Shown here piece after piece: positions 1 to 5,514 of a stretch of 6,324 bases of DNA. Location: contig CALCIC010000765.1 of NCBI GenBank assembly GCA_937907405.1, positions 1-6,324 of the forward strand, read 5' to 3'. This DNA is from an uncultured Isosphaeraceae bacterium (GTDB lineage Bacteria; Planctomycetota; Planctomycetia; Isosphaerales; Isosphaeraceae). Position 1 is the first letter of the stretch. Every line of letters begins with the position of its first letter. A program made the translations under genes and the position numbers. Under the pieces are notes generated by a model. It did no database searches. It was not told the origin of the DNA and saw only the letters and a list, made by a program, of their open reading frames with translations.

Positions 1-23
1 CACGAAACCTCGAGCACGAGCAA

Positions 24-45
24 GAGGAGTGGGACGCCCCTCCTC
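24..45. terminator. Terminator-like hairpin at the left edge
   Basis: GAGGAG (24-29) pairs with CTCCTC (40-45), and GGG (31-33) pairs with CCC (37-39). T30 is bulged and the loop is ACG, giving a 9-pair stem. There is no T-tract on either side, only TTGCT on the minus-strand exit. It may end transcription of a gene lying beyond the left edge. I see no other feature in bases 1-111. Confidence 0.25.
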
Positions 46-67
46 GCCGCCTGACCGTCCACCCACT

Positions 68-73
68 TATAAG
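68..73 (+). promoter_or_regulatory. Possible -10 element for the first membrane protein gene
   Basis: TATAAG at 68-73 is the only AT-rich hexamer in the left flank and resembles the sigma-70 -10 box. A start about 7 bases downstream would give a leader of roughly 55 bases to ATG 136. No convincing -35 box is seen at 16-18 bases upstream, where the sequence is all G and C. Weak candidate. Confidence 0.25.
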
Positions 74-119
74 ACGCTTACCCGGCGAGAGCGCCACGGG
101 ATGATCGGTAATTGGGGAT

Positions 120-132
120 GGAGGCCGAAGGA
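120..132 (+). promoter_or_regulatory. Shine-Dalgarno region deciding the start at 136
   Basis: GGAGG at 120-124 lies 11 bases before ATG 136, and AAGGA at 128-132 lies 3 bases before it. Neither TTG 112 nor ATG 118 has a purine-rich site at normal distance, only GGGG directly abutting 118. This supports the shorter product. The two overlapping sites have slightly long and slightly short spacing, so the choice is likely but not certain. Confidence 0.5.
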
Positions 133-135
133 ACG

Positions 136-777
136 ATGAAAGTGGTCGACCAGGAACGACGCTCCTTGCCGGTGGATCCGCCGTGGACCTCCCCCTCCAG
201 ATGGGACGACGGACCCGACCTGGACGACTGGCGCGGCGCGCTGCGGCGCGACATGAGCGGAGCGATGGACGACCCGCGATGGCCTCGGGCGATGATCGGC
301 GTCGGAACGGTCCATCTGGCCGCCTTCATCGTCTGCCAGGTCCTTTCGGAGCCGGTCTCGCGGCGGGATCTGCGCTTCCTGGTGATCTGGTTCGTCGAGC
401 TGGTCGGCGTCTACGCGGCGATGCGGCTGCTGGCGGGCCGGCACTGGATTCGGCGGTCGGCGGCGGTGAACCTGGCGGCCAAGCTCTGGACGACGTTCCT
501 GCTCCTCTCGTTCAACGTCGTGACGCTGAACTCGTTGATCGGCATCGAGCAACCCTGGTTCAAGCCGGTCTGGGCGACGTTGAGCACCTTCCTGTTCGCC
601 TCGCTCGCCTGGCTGTTCACCCCGTTGTTCTTCATCCCCGCCGTGCAGATGTGGGCCACCGGCATGCTGATGGCTCAGTTCCCCGATTACGCCTATCTGA
701 CTTACGGCGTCTCCTGGTGGATCGCCCTGGCCGGCGTCGCCCTGACCATCAGGCGGAACCACTCCGGGGCGGGTTGA
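136..777 (+). CDS. Orphan multi-pass membrane protein, unknown function
   Basis: I do not recognise this 213-residue protein. The first 50 residues are hydrophilic and rich in Asp, Arg, Trp and Pro, with no signal peptide. Five hydrophobic stretches follow, near residues 52-70, 78-99, 109-131, 148-170 and 187-205, so it should be an inner-membrane protein. The fourth stretch is rich in Phe, Trp and Pro (SLAWLFTPLFFIPAV). There is no recognisable catalytic motif. The frame could open at TTG 112 or ATG 118, but ATG 136 is chosen because GGAGG (120-124) sits 11 bases upstream and AAGGA (128-132) sits even closer. The gene stands alone on the plus strand and converges on the phosphodiesterase gene, with 99 bases between the two stops. 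The membrane call is strong; the function is unknown. Confidence 0.8.
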   Translation: MKVVDQERRSLPVDPPWTSPSRWDDGPDLDDWRGALRRDMSGAMDDPRWPRAMIGVGTVHLAAFIVCQVLSEPVSRRDLRFLVIWFVELVGVYAAMRLLAGRHWIRRSAAVNLAAKLWTTFLLLSFNVVTLNSLIGIEQPWFKPVWATLSTFLFASLAWLFTPLFFIPAVQMWATGMLMAQFPDYAYLTYGVSWWIALAGVALTIRRNHSGAG

Positions 778-808
778 CTCACGGGACGAAGCAAGCCGCG
801 AACCGAAC

Positions 809-823
809 GGATTCTCCGAATCC
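809..823. terminator. Weak hairpin between convergent genes
   Basis: GGATTC (809-814) and GAATCC (818-823) form a 6-pair stem around a TCC loop in the 99-base gap between two convergent stop codons (777 plus strand, 877 minus strand). The position suits a bidirectional terminator. However, the stem is only half GC and neither exit has a T-run, so this is a positional guess. Confidence 0.25.
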
Positions 824-876
824 CAGCCCGACCAGCTCTCCACGTCGAACGGTGCAATCCGCTTCGGCCCCGACGA

Positions 877-1692
877 TCAGGGCAGGTTTTCCTTCACGTT
901 CTGAACGGCCGTCGGGACGTCCGTGCAATGGACGTCGAGCCCCAGGCCCAGCGCCAGGTAGTAATCCTCGACCGTGTGGCCGGGCCAGGCGTTGACCAGC
1001 AGCCCTTGCTTGTGGGCCTCCTCGACGGCGGTCCGCGACGTTCCCTTCAACTGGCAGGCGATCCGATCCGCGCCGACCGCCTTGGCCTTCTTGATGAACT
1101 CGGCGGAGCAAGGCTTGCCGGCGATGAGGGACGTGGGCGCCTTGGGGTCGAGGGCGTCGACGGCCTTCAGCGGTCGTTCGTCGAAGGACGAGTAGACGTA
1201 CGTCGAGGATTCCGGCTTGCGGGCCTGGGCCGTCGTGAACAGCTTCCGACAGTATTCCTCGATCCGACCGTCGGGATAGGCCGTCGCGTTGCTCGTCTTC
1301 ATCTCGAGCTCGATGTAGCAACCCGGCTTGTCCGCGAAGTAGTCGAGAAACTCGTCCAGGAACAGGAGCTTGTGCCCCTTCTTGCTGGTCACCGGCTTCA
1401 GTTCGGCGGCCGTCATGTTCTCCACGACGCCCTTGGCGTTGTACGTCCGCTCGAGATTCTCATCGTGGAGGATGACGAGCGCGCCGTCCCTGGTCATGCG
1501 GACGTCCGTCTCGAAGCCGCGAACCCCCTTCTCGTAGGCGCCGCGGAACGCTTCCATCGTATTCTCTTCGAACTCGTAACTCCCGCCGCGATGGGCGAGA
1601 ATGATCGGCCCCGGCTTCTGGGCGATCACCCACGATGCGTGGGAGAAGGCGAAGCAGGCGGCCGCGAAGAGAATGCTGGACCGACGGATCAT
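877..1692 (-). CDS. Exported glycerophosphodiester phosphodiesterase
   Basis: This 271-residue GDPD-family enzyme should hydrolyse glycerophosphodiesters to glycerol 3-phosphate and an alcohol, using a metal-dependent TIM barrel. Residues 1-24 form a signal peptide: MIRRSS, then a hydrophobic core, with likely cleavage after VIA and before Gln25, so it acts outside the cytoplasm. Family motifs appear in order: AHRG (His34, Arg35), ENT (43-45), FETDV (Glu61, Asp63), TRDG (67-70), ILHDE (His76) and LEMK (Glu130, Lys132), ending with the CTDVP stretch near 256-260. The catalytic His pair and metal ligands are all present. The usual WTxN/D motif near the C terminus reads WPGHT (236-240), a divergence. 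Length fits a single-domain exported member. GGAG at 1701-1704 lies 8 bases before the ATG, a good ribosome site. It follows doxX after a 100-base gap. The exact substrate cannot be read from sequence. Confidence 0.93.
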   Translation of the reverse strand: MIRRSSILFAAACFAFSHASWVIAQKPGPIILAHRGGSYEFEENTMEAFRGAYEKGVRGFETDVRMTRDGALVILHDENLERTYNAKGVVENMTAAELKPVTSKKGHKLLFLDEFLDYFADKPGCYIELEMKTSNATAYPDGRIEEYCRKLFTTAQARKPESSTYVYSSFDERPLKAVDALDPKAPTSLIAGKPCSAEFIKKAKAVGADRIACQLKGTSRTAVEEAHKQGLLVNAWPGHTVEDYYLALGLGLDVHCTDVPTAVQNVKENLP

Positions 1693-1734
1693 GTCTGAAA
1701 CTCCAGAAACCAGGGCGATTCACGACCAGGACGG

Positions 1735-1740
1735 ATTGTA
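1735..1740 (-). promoter_or_regulatory. Possible -10 element for the phosphodiesterase gene
   Basis: On the minus strand this reads TACAAT, five of six matches to the sigma-70 -10 consensus. It lies in the 100-base gap after doxX and would give a leader of about 36 bases. The bases expected to hold the -35 box are GC-rich and do not match, so an activator or another sigma factor would be needed. The gene may instead be read through from doxX. Confidence 0.3.
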
Positions 1741-1792
1741 TGACGACCACGCCGGCGACGACGAGGGAACTCGGCGGAGGGGGAACACGGAT

Positions 1793-2245
1793 CTACTCGA
1801 CGACCGCGATCGGCCGGCCCGCCCGCGTCTTGGGGAGAGGGAGGAACCGACCGACCGAGTAACGGCCTGGACCGGCGAGGAGCGTCGGGAGGAGAAGGCC
1901 GATGAGCGCCAGGTTGTACTCGAACCCGCCGCCGCTCTGGAAGAAGCCGTTCTTGCCGTGCACCATCCCGATCGCCCCGAGCATGATGACGAGGAGCGAG
2001 GCGGCGGAAAACCGGCACAGAAACCCGACGACCAGGCCCAGGCCGCCGAAGAACTCGCCAATCGTCACGGGATAGCCCATCACGCCCATCATTTCCACCG
2101 TCTTCTCAAGCCCCGGGCCGCCGAACGCCCCGAACAACTTCTGCGCCCCGTGGGCGGCGAAGATGACGCCGGCCACCACGCGCACCACGAGCAAGGATAC
2201 GTCCACGGCCGTACGGTCACGCGACGTCTCAGTTGCGCCATCCAC
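1793..2245 (-). CDS. DoxX family membrane protein
   Basis: This 150-residue protein matches the DoxX family of small four-helix membrane proteins. Hydrophobic segments lie near residues 16-33, 59-76, 80-96 and 111-125. Family marks include the stretch after helix 1, HGAQKLFGAFGGPG (32-45), the GEFFGGLGL entry to helix 2 (63-71), and GFEYN before helix 4 (107-111). DoxX was named for a subunit of thiosulfate:quinone oxidoreductase in archaea, but most bacterial members have no proven role and are tied loosely to redox stress. The tail after helix 4 (LPLPKTRAGRPIAVVE) is polar. The frame is open back to a TTG at 2269, but GTG 2245 is preferred because of the AAGGAG upstream. It lies between a PaiB-like gene and a phosphodiesterase gene, all reading the same way. 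Family call strong; specific function unknown. Confidence 0.9.
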   Translation of the reverse strand: MDGATETSRDRTAVDVSLLVVRVVAGVIFAAHGAQKLFGAFGGPGLEKTVEMMGVMGYPVTIGEFFGGLGLVVGFLCRFSAASLLVIMLGAIGMVHGKNGFFQSGGGFEYNLALIGLLLPTLLAGPGRYSVGRFLPLPKTRAGRPIAVVE

Positions 2246-2255
2246 GATTTCCGTT

Positions 2256-2261
2256 CTCCTT
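2256..2261 (-). promoter_or_regulatory. Ribosome binding site deciding the doxX start (GTG)
   Basis: The minus strand reads AAGGAG here, a strong Shine-Dalgarno match, followed after 10 bases by GTG (2245-2243). The upstream TTG at 2269 lies before this site and has no site of its own. The shorter GTG start also removes an Arg-rich leader (IGRRTE) not needed for the family fold. Confidence 0.55.
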
Positions 2262-2329
2262 CCGATCAATTTTGCGTCGAGAGCGATCGGCCGACCCGGC
2301 CAATGCCCCGGAAAGGGCGATCAGGCCGC

Positions 2330-2409
2330 TTCGTGGGCCTCTGCGGGGAATTGCGCGCGAGCGCCCCGCTTGCGGGCCAGTCCCACGAAACCGTGGGGTC
2401 GTCCCCACG
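2330..2409 (-). promoter_or_regulatory. Four-arm alternative hairpin region between paiB and doxX
   Basis: Within the 173-base gap, four related arms alternate in orientation. In plus-strand order they are TTCGTGGG (2330-2337), CCCACGAA (2382-2389), CGTGGGG (2392-2398) and CCCCACG (2403-2409). The last two form a 7-pair stem with a 4-base loop, the first two an 8-pair long-range stem, and the middle two a competing 6-pair stem with a 4-base loop. Inside the long-range stem, GCGGGG (2343-2348) and CCCCGC (2364-2369) can also pair. In transcription order (minus strand) this gives 1:2 plus 3:4 versus 2:3, starting 9 bases after the paiB stop and ending 84 bases before the doxX GTG. It could end paiB mRNA or regulate doxX. 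No U-tract is present. The pairing is seen; the function is inferred. Confidence 0.4.
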
Positions 2410-2418
2410 CCCTTCATT

Positions 2419-3051
2419 CTATACGCCGTCCGCGGACGGCTTCAACGTCGCGGCCATCAGCCCGGCGATCGCCTGAGAGTCCTCGTCGGGCCGGGATTCC
2501 AGGGCCCGGACGACCTTGCGGCGACGCTCCTCGGGGTGGTTCTGGTTGAGCTTCGCCTTGCCCTCCAGGCGGGTGATCTCGATGCGGAAGCCTACGATGG
2601 CCTTGAGCATGCCGTCGAGATCTGGATCGGCGACGTCGTACGACCACGGTTCGGGCATTCCCCGCTCATAGACGGAGACCATTCGGGTCAGGATGTCGTG
2701 CAGGCTCCCTGAGTCTTCGACGAGCTGCAAAGCCCCGTAGGCGTGAACCGCGACGTAGTTCCATGTCGGCACGGTGCCCGGAGTCTCATACCAGGACGGC
2801 GAGATGTAGGCGTGCGGGCCGGCGAAGATGACCAGGGCCTCGCCTTCGGCGGTCTTCCATTGCGGATTCGCCCTCGCGACGTGCCCGAGAAGCGTCCCGC
2901 GCGGCCCCGCGTCGGCGTCGAGGAGGATCGGCAGGTGGGTCGCGGTCATGCCCCCTCCACCCTGCGTGACGAGCGTCGCGAAGCTGTGCCGCCGCATGAA
3001 GCCGTGGACCTCGGCGGCGTCGGCGATCTTGAACGAGGCTGGGACGTACAT
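2419..3051 (-). CDS. paiB: PaiB-like FMN-binding negative transcriptional regulator
   Basis: This 210-residue protein is a clear PaiB-family member with a split-barrel FMN-binding fold. PaiB of Bacillus subtilis was described as a negative regulator of protease and sporulation genes. The family is flavin-binding, and most members have no proven DNA target. Conserved blocks appear in order: MYVPASF at the start, FATLVT (24-29), HLP (39-41), GHVARANPQW (56-65), FAGPHAYISPSWY (76-88), VPTWNYVAVHAYG (94-106), IVGFRIEI (152-159) and KLNQN (167-171). No helix-turn-helix is evident, so regulation, if real, may be indirect. Length is typical and the gene looks intact. The start is fixed by the conserved MYVP; only a weak GGGG lies upstream. 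The usual partner PaiA, an acetyltransferase, is absent. The gene follows asnB after 136 bases and precedes doxX by 173. Confidence 0.93.
   Translation of the reverse strand: MYVPASFKIADAAEVHGFMRRHSFATLVTQGGGGMTATHLPILLDADAGPRGTLLGHVARANPQWKTAEGEALVIFAGPHAYISPSWYETPGTVPTWNYVAVHAYGALQLVEDSGSLHDILTRMVSVYERGMPEPWSYDVADPDLDGMLKAIVGFRIEITRLEGKAKLNQNHPEERRRKVVRALESRPDEDSQAIAGLMAATLKPSADGV
2425..2440. repeat. Perfect 16-base palindrome at the end of paiB
   Basis: GCCGTCCGCGGACGGC is its own reverse complement and covers codons for the last residues of the PaiB-like protein (PSADG), a few bases before the stop. As RNA it could fold only with a tight loop; as DNA it could bind a dimeric protein. It may be chance in GC-rich coding DNA or part of the 3' end structure with the hairpins just downstream. 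Confidence 0.5.
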
Positions 3052-3187
3052 GCTTCAAAACCCCACCACTTCGCGTCGTCGGTTCGAGGCTGTCCGGAAA
3101 CTCCCTGGAACGGTTTAAGCGGGGCGCCGCACATCCTTACAGACAGGACCGAGTGAATCGATCGAGCCGGAATTCCCGGACGGCAGT
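3052..3187 (-). other. asnB-paiB gap with no clear signal
   Basis: This 136-base gap separates the asparagine synthase stop from the PaiB-like start. I see no clear -10/-35 pair, no strong hairpin with a T-run, and no ribosome site better than a GGGG about 10 bases before the ATG. A near-palindrome around GGAATTCC lies at 3168-3180, just after the asnB stop. Whether paiB has its own promoter cannot be settled from the sequence. Confidence 0.4.
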
Positions 3188-5197
3188 TCAGTTCCGGGCC
3201 GACAGCGATTCGCGGTGGGTCGACGAACCGTTGAGGTTGATCGGGCCGTCGGTCTTGCCCCGCGAGGGGGACCACGACGGCAGCTCGCAGAGGCCGCCGC
3301 CGAAGAACGTGTGATGCCAAAGTTGGGTCGCGGCCACGCAGGTGAGGCTCAGGTCCATGATGATCCGCCGGGGGGTGAACCGGCTCTTGCCGGCGAGCGC
3401 CTGGCGTTCGCGGATGACGCCCTCGGCGTTGAAGTAGCCGGTCTTCTCCAGCGATTCGCGGCTGAGGAGCTGGTCGACCCACGCGGGCCGGCCGTCGTCG
3501 AAGAACGCCTCGGAGCGGCTGGCCCGGAACATCGTCTTGGGACGGTTGGCGATCTTCTTCGGCAGCGTCCGCGCGGCGACCTGCCGCAAGATCCACTTGT
3601 CGGTGAGCCCCTTCAGCTTGTACTCGGGGGCGATCGACGCGCAGAACGCGACCACGTCCTCGTCGAGCAGCGGATACCGCCCCTCGACCGACGAGTTCAT
3701 CGCGACTCGGTCCCCCTTGCCGTGGAGCAAAAGCCCCGCGAGCATCACCTTGTAGCCGACGTACAGCGACTGGTTGAGCGGGGCCCATTTGGTGAATCGA
3801 TCATGGTCGAGCCCCAGGTCTTCATAGACCGAGTACGGGCCGAGGTGGTTCCACATATCGCCCGAGTAGATGTGCGTCCGCGCCTGCGCCATCAGGTCGT
3901 ACACGTCTTGCTGGGCCGAGCGGAAACCCTGCGTCGCGTACCGCGGCGGCAGGTGGGCGGGGTCGCCGCGAAGCGAGCCGACGACCACGTTGCGGATCGC
4001 CGAGGGGATGCCGTTTCCAAAGACCTTGATGAGCCCCTGGCGGATCTGCTGGGTCTTGAACCACGGGTATCCGGCGAGCGCCTCGTCGGCGCCTTCCCCC
4101 GTCAGCGCCACCTTGAAGCCCTGCTGATGCACGGCCTTGGCCAGTTGCATCAGGCAGGCGGCCGACGAGTCCATCACCGGCCCCTCGGCCGCGCGGATCA
4201 GCTCGGGGTACGCGTTGATGATGTCGGAGCGGCCCATCGTCACCATCGTCAGCTTCGATCCCAGCGCCCCGGCCGATTCGGCGGCCTGAGAGCGCTCGTC
4301 GGGGCCCGCCCTGTCGAGGCCGATCGTGAACGACGGCACCGCATAGCCCCGCTCGCGCGAGCTGAGGCCCAGCACGCCCGTCGAGTCGAGGCCGCCGCTG
4401 ATGTAGCTGACCACCGGCACGTCCCCCCGGAGCCGACGCTCGACCGCCTGCCGCATCAGGTGCTCAAGCTCGTCGATGAGCGGCGTCGGATCGGCCAGCC
4501 GGCGCTCGTCGCCGGCGTCGGGGAAATCGAGGTCCCAGTACCGCTTCATCTCGATCCGGCCGTCGCGGGCGACCAGGAAATGCCCCGGCGGCAGGATCTT
4601 GACCCCCTCGAAGAACGTCCGCGACGTGCTGGCGCAAAACGTGTTGAAGAAGACGTCGATCCCCTTGCGGTCGGGCCGGGCGTCGATCATCCCCGAGGCC
4701 AGGATCGCCTTGATCTCCGACCCCCAGATCAGCCAGCCGTCGACCTCCGCGTAATACAGCGGGCAGATCCCCACCCGGTCGCGCCCCAGGATCAGCTTCC
4801 GCTCCTTGCGGTCCCAGAGCGACACGGCGTACTGGCCGCGCGCCTTGTCGAACATCCCCAGCCCCAGGTCCTCGTAAAGATGGACCCAAAGCTCGGTGTC
4901 GCAGCGCGTCGAGAGCGTGTGACCGCGCGCCAGAAGCTCTTGCTGGAACTCGGGATACTCGAAGACCTCGCCGTTCTGAGCGACCCAGACCGTGCCGTCC
5001 TCGTTGCAGAGCGGCTGCCGCCCCCCCGCGAGGTCGACGATCGCCAGCCGGCGCGCGCCCAGCGCGACCCCCGGCTCGATGTGGACCTGCTCGTCCTCCG
5101 GCCCTCGATGCGCGATGGCGCTGGTCATCGCCAGGAGTCGAGCCTTCGAGAACTCGCGCCGGCCCTGTAAGTCGAAAGCCCCTGCGATGCCGCACAT
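3188..5197 (-). CDS. asnB: Asparagine synthase (glutamine-hydrolysing)
   Basis: This 669-residue two-domain amidotransferase should make asparagine from aspartate, ATP and glutamine in the cytoplasm. The N-terminal Ntn glutaminase domain (about 1-215) has nucleophile Cys2, which fixes the start, then HRGPED (30-35), RRLAIVDL (49-56), QNGEVFEY (74-81) and RCDTE (98-102). The synthetase domain (about 240-630) has the ATP-pyrophosphatase loop SGGLDST (267-273), LTGEGADEALAGYP (365-378) and the MNSSVEGRYPLLD block (500-512). It is longer than the roughly 550-residue E. coli AsnB, closer to the amidotransferases found in some exopolysaccharide clusters, and ends in a polar tail of about 30 residues (640-669). 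No polysaccharide genes are next to it, so ordinary asparagine synthesis is likeliest, but another acceptor is possible. The ribosome site is weak (GGGGGAT, 5207-5213). A candidate promoter lies about 90 bases upstream. Confidence 0.95.
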   Translation of the reverse strand: MCGIAGAFDLQGRREFSKARLLAMTSAIAHRGPEDEQVHIEPGVALGARRLAIVDLAGGRQPLCNEDGTVWVAQNGEVFEYPEFQQELLARGHTLSTRCDTELWVHLYEDLGLGMFDKARGQYAVSLWDRKERKLILGRDRVGICPLYYAEVDGWLIWGSEIKAILASGMIDARPDRKGIDVFFNTFCASTSRTFFEGVKILPPGHFLVARDGRIEMKRYWDLDFPDAGDERRLADPTPLIDELEHLMRQAVERRLRGDVPVVSYISGGLDSTGVLGLSSRERGYAVPSFTIGLDRAGPDERSQAAESAGALGSKLTMVTMGRSDIINAYPELIRAAEGPVMDSSAACLMQLAKAVHQQGFKVALTGEGADEALAGYPWFKTQQIRQGLIKVFGNGIPSAIRNVVVGSLRGDPAHLPPRYATQGFRSAQQDVYDLMAQARTHIYSGDMWNHLGPYSVYEDLGLDHDRFTKWAPLNQSLYVGYKVMLAGLLLHGKGDRVAMNSSVEGRYPLLDEDVVAFCASIAPEYKLKGLTDKWILRQVAARTLPKKIANRPKTMFRASRSEAFFDDGRPAWVDQLLSRESLEKTGYFNAEGVIRERQALAGKSRFTPRRIIMDLSLTCVAATQLWHHTFFGGGLCELPSWSPSRGKTDGPINLNGSSTHRESLSARN

Positions 5198-5288
5198 GGT
5201 TGCAAGATCCCCCAGCCTCGGTGCCGTCGCTCCCTTCCAACGCGAACGACCGGGCGCGTCAGGGTTTGCCCCGCCCGCCCGGTTTTCA

Positions 5289-5297
5289 AGTATAGCA
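5289..5297 (-). promoter_or_regulatory. Candidate extended -10 promoter for asnB
   Basis: The minus strand reads TGCTATACT, an extended -10 motif (TG, one base, then TATACT with five of six consensus matches) in an otherwise GC-rich gap. Extended -10 promoters can work without a good -35 box, and none is visible 17 bases upstream. The start would fall near 5282, leaving a leader of about 85 bases before the asnB ATG. Best promoter candidate in the window. Confidence 0.5.
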
Positions 5298-5346
5298 TGG
5301 GCAGGAAGCCGTGCGGCCGGATTCGGCGAGGAGGGCCTTTCACGGC

Positions 5347-5358
5347 CGGATGAGGGTC
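5347..5358. repeat. Left arm of a 12-base inverted repeat
   Basis: CGGATGAGGGTC here is the exact reverse complement of GACCCTCATCCG at 5420-5431, the first part of the REP-like element. The 61 bases between contain three spaced GAATC words (5385, 5394, 5400). This suggests either a second, truncated, inverted copy of the repeat or a paired composite element. Confidence 0.6.
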
Positions 5359-5419
5359 ATGGGATTTCGAGGTCGATCGCGCCCGAATCCGACGAATCAG
5401 AATCCGTGACGCCTCCGAC

Positions 5420-5463
5420 GACCCTCATCCGCCCTTCGGGCACCTTCTCCCGGGGGGAGAAGG
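5420..5463. repeat. REP-like double-hairpin repeat element
   Basis: The element begins GACCCTCATCC, followed by two adjacent hairpins: GCCC-TTC-GGGC (5431-5441) and CCTTCTCCC-GGG-GGGAGAAGG (5443-5463, nine pairs). From memory, this CCCTCATCC / GCCCTTCGGGC / CTTCTCCC arrangement is a form of dispersed intergenic palindrome found in many GC-rich bacterial genomes. It lies 51 bases past the stop of the 5515-6174 gene, a usual site for such repeats, where it may protect or end the mRNA. There is no T-run for a standard terminator. Only one full copy lies in the window. Confidence 0.65.
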
Positions 5464-5514
5464 ACGTTTGCGACGGCCTGATTCGATCGTCGCGCGCGGC
5501 CCTGACGGAAGTCG

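Larger units (their letters stand above)
5198..5514. other. 317-base noncoding gap upstream of asnB
   Basis: No credible gene lies here. Reading from asnB outward it holds a weak ribosome site, the candidate extended -10 promoter, the left arm of the inverted repeat, the GAATC-rich spacer and the REP-like element. Frames open across it encode low-complexity, Arg- or Ser/Asp-rich sequence continuing from shadows of flanking genes. Confidence 0.7.

Noticed and set aside
1654..1656. Cys13 of the phosphodiesterase as a lipoprotein cysteine
   Set aside because: The preceding residues (AAA after Phe) are a poor lipobox and the hydrophobic core before it is too short; cleavage after Ala24 is a better fit.
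928..1698. 256-codon plus-strand frame opposite the phosphodiesterase gene
   Set aside because: Antisense shadow: the minus strand has a signal peptide, ribosome site and complete GDPD motifs, while this product shows none.
2229..2417. 62-codon minus-strand frame starting two bases after the paiB stop
   Set aside because: Tempting by position, but it has no separate ribosome site, is strongly Arg/Gly-rich, lies over the hairpin arms and runs into the doxX start.
1601..2476. 291-codon plus-strand frame across doxX and its flanks
   Set aside because: Crosses two gene gaps and lies antisense to doxX; the product is charged low-complexity sequence.
3215..5170. 651-codon open frame on the plus strand, fully antisense to asnB
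   Set aside because: The opposite frame has every AsnB motif from Cys2 to the C terminus. The antisense product is rich in Arg, Val, His and Asp with no fold-like pattern, as expected from GC-rich third positions.
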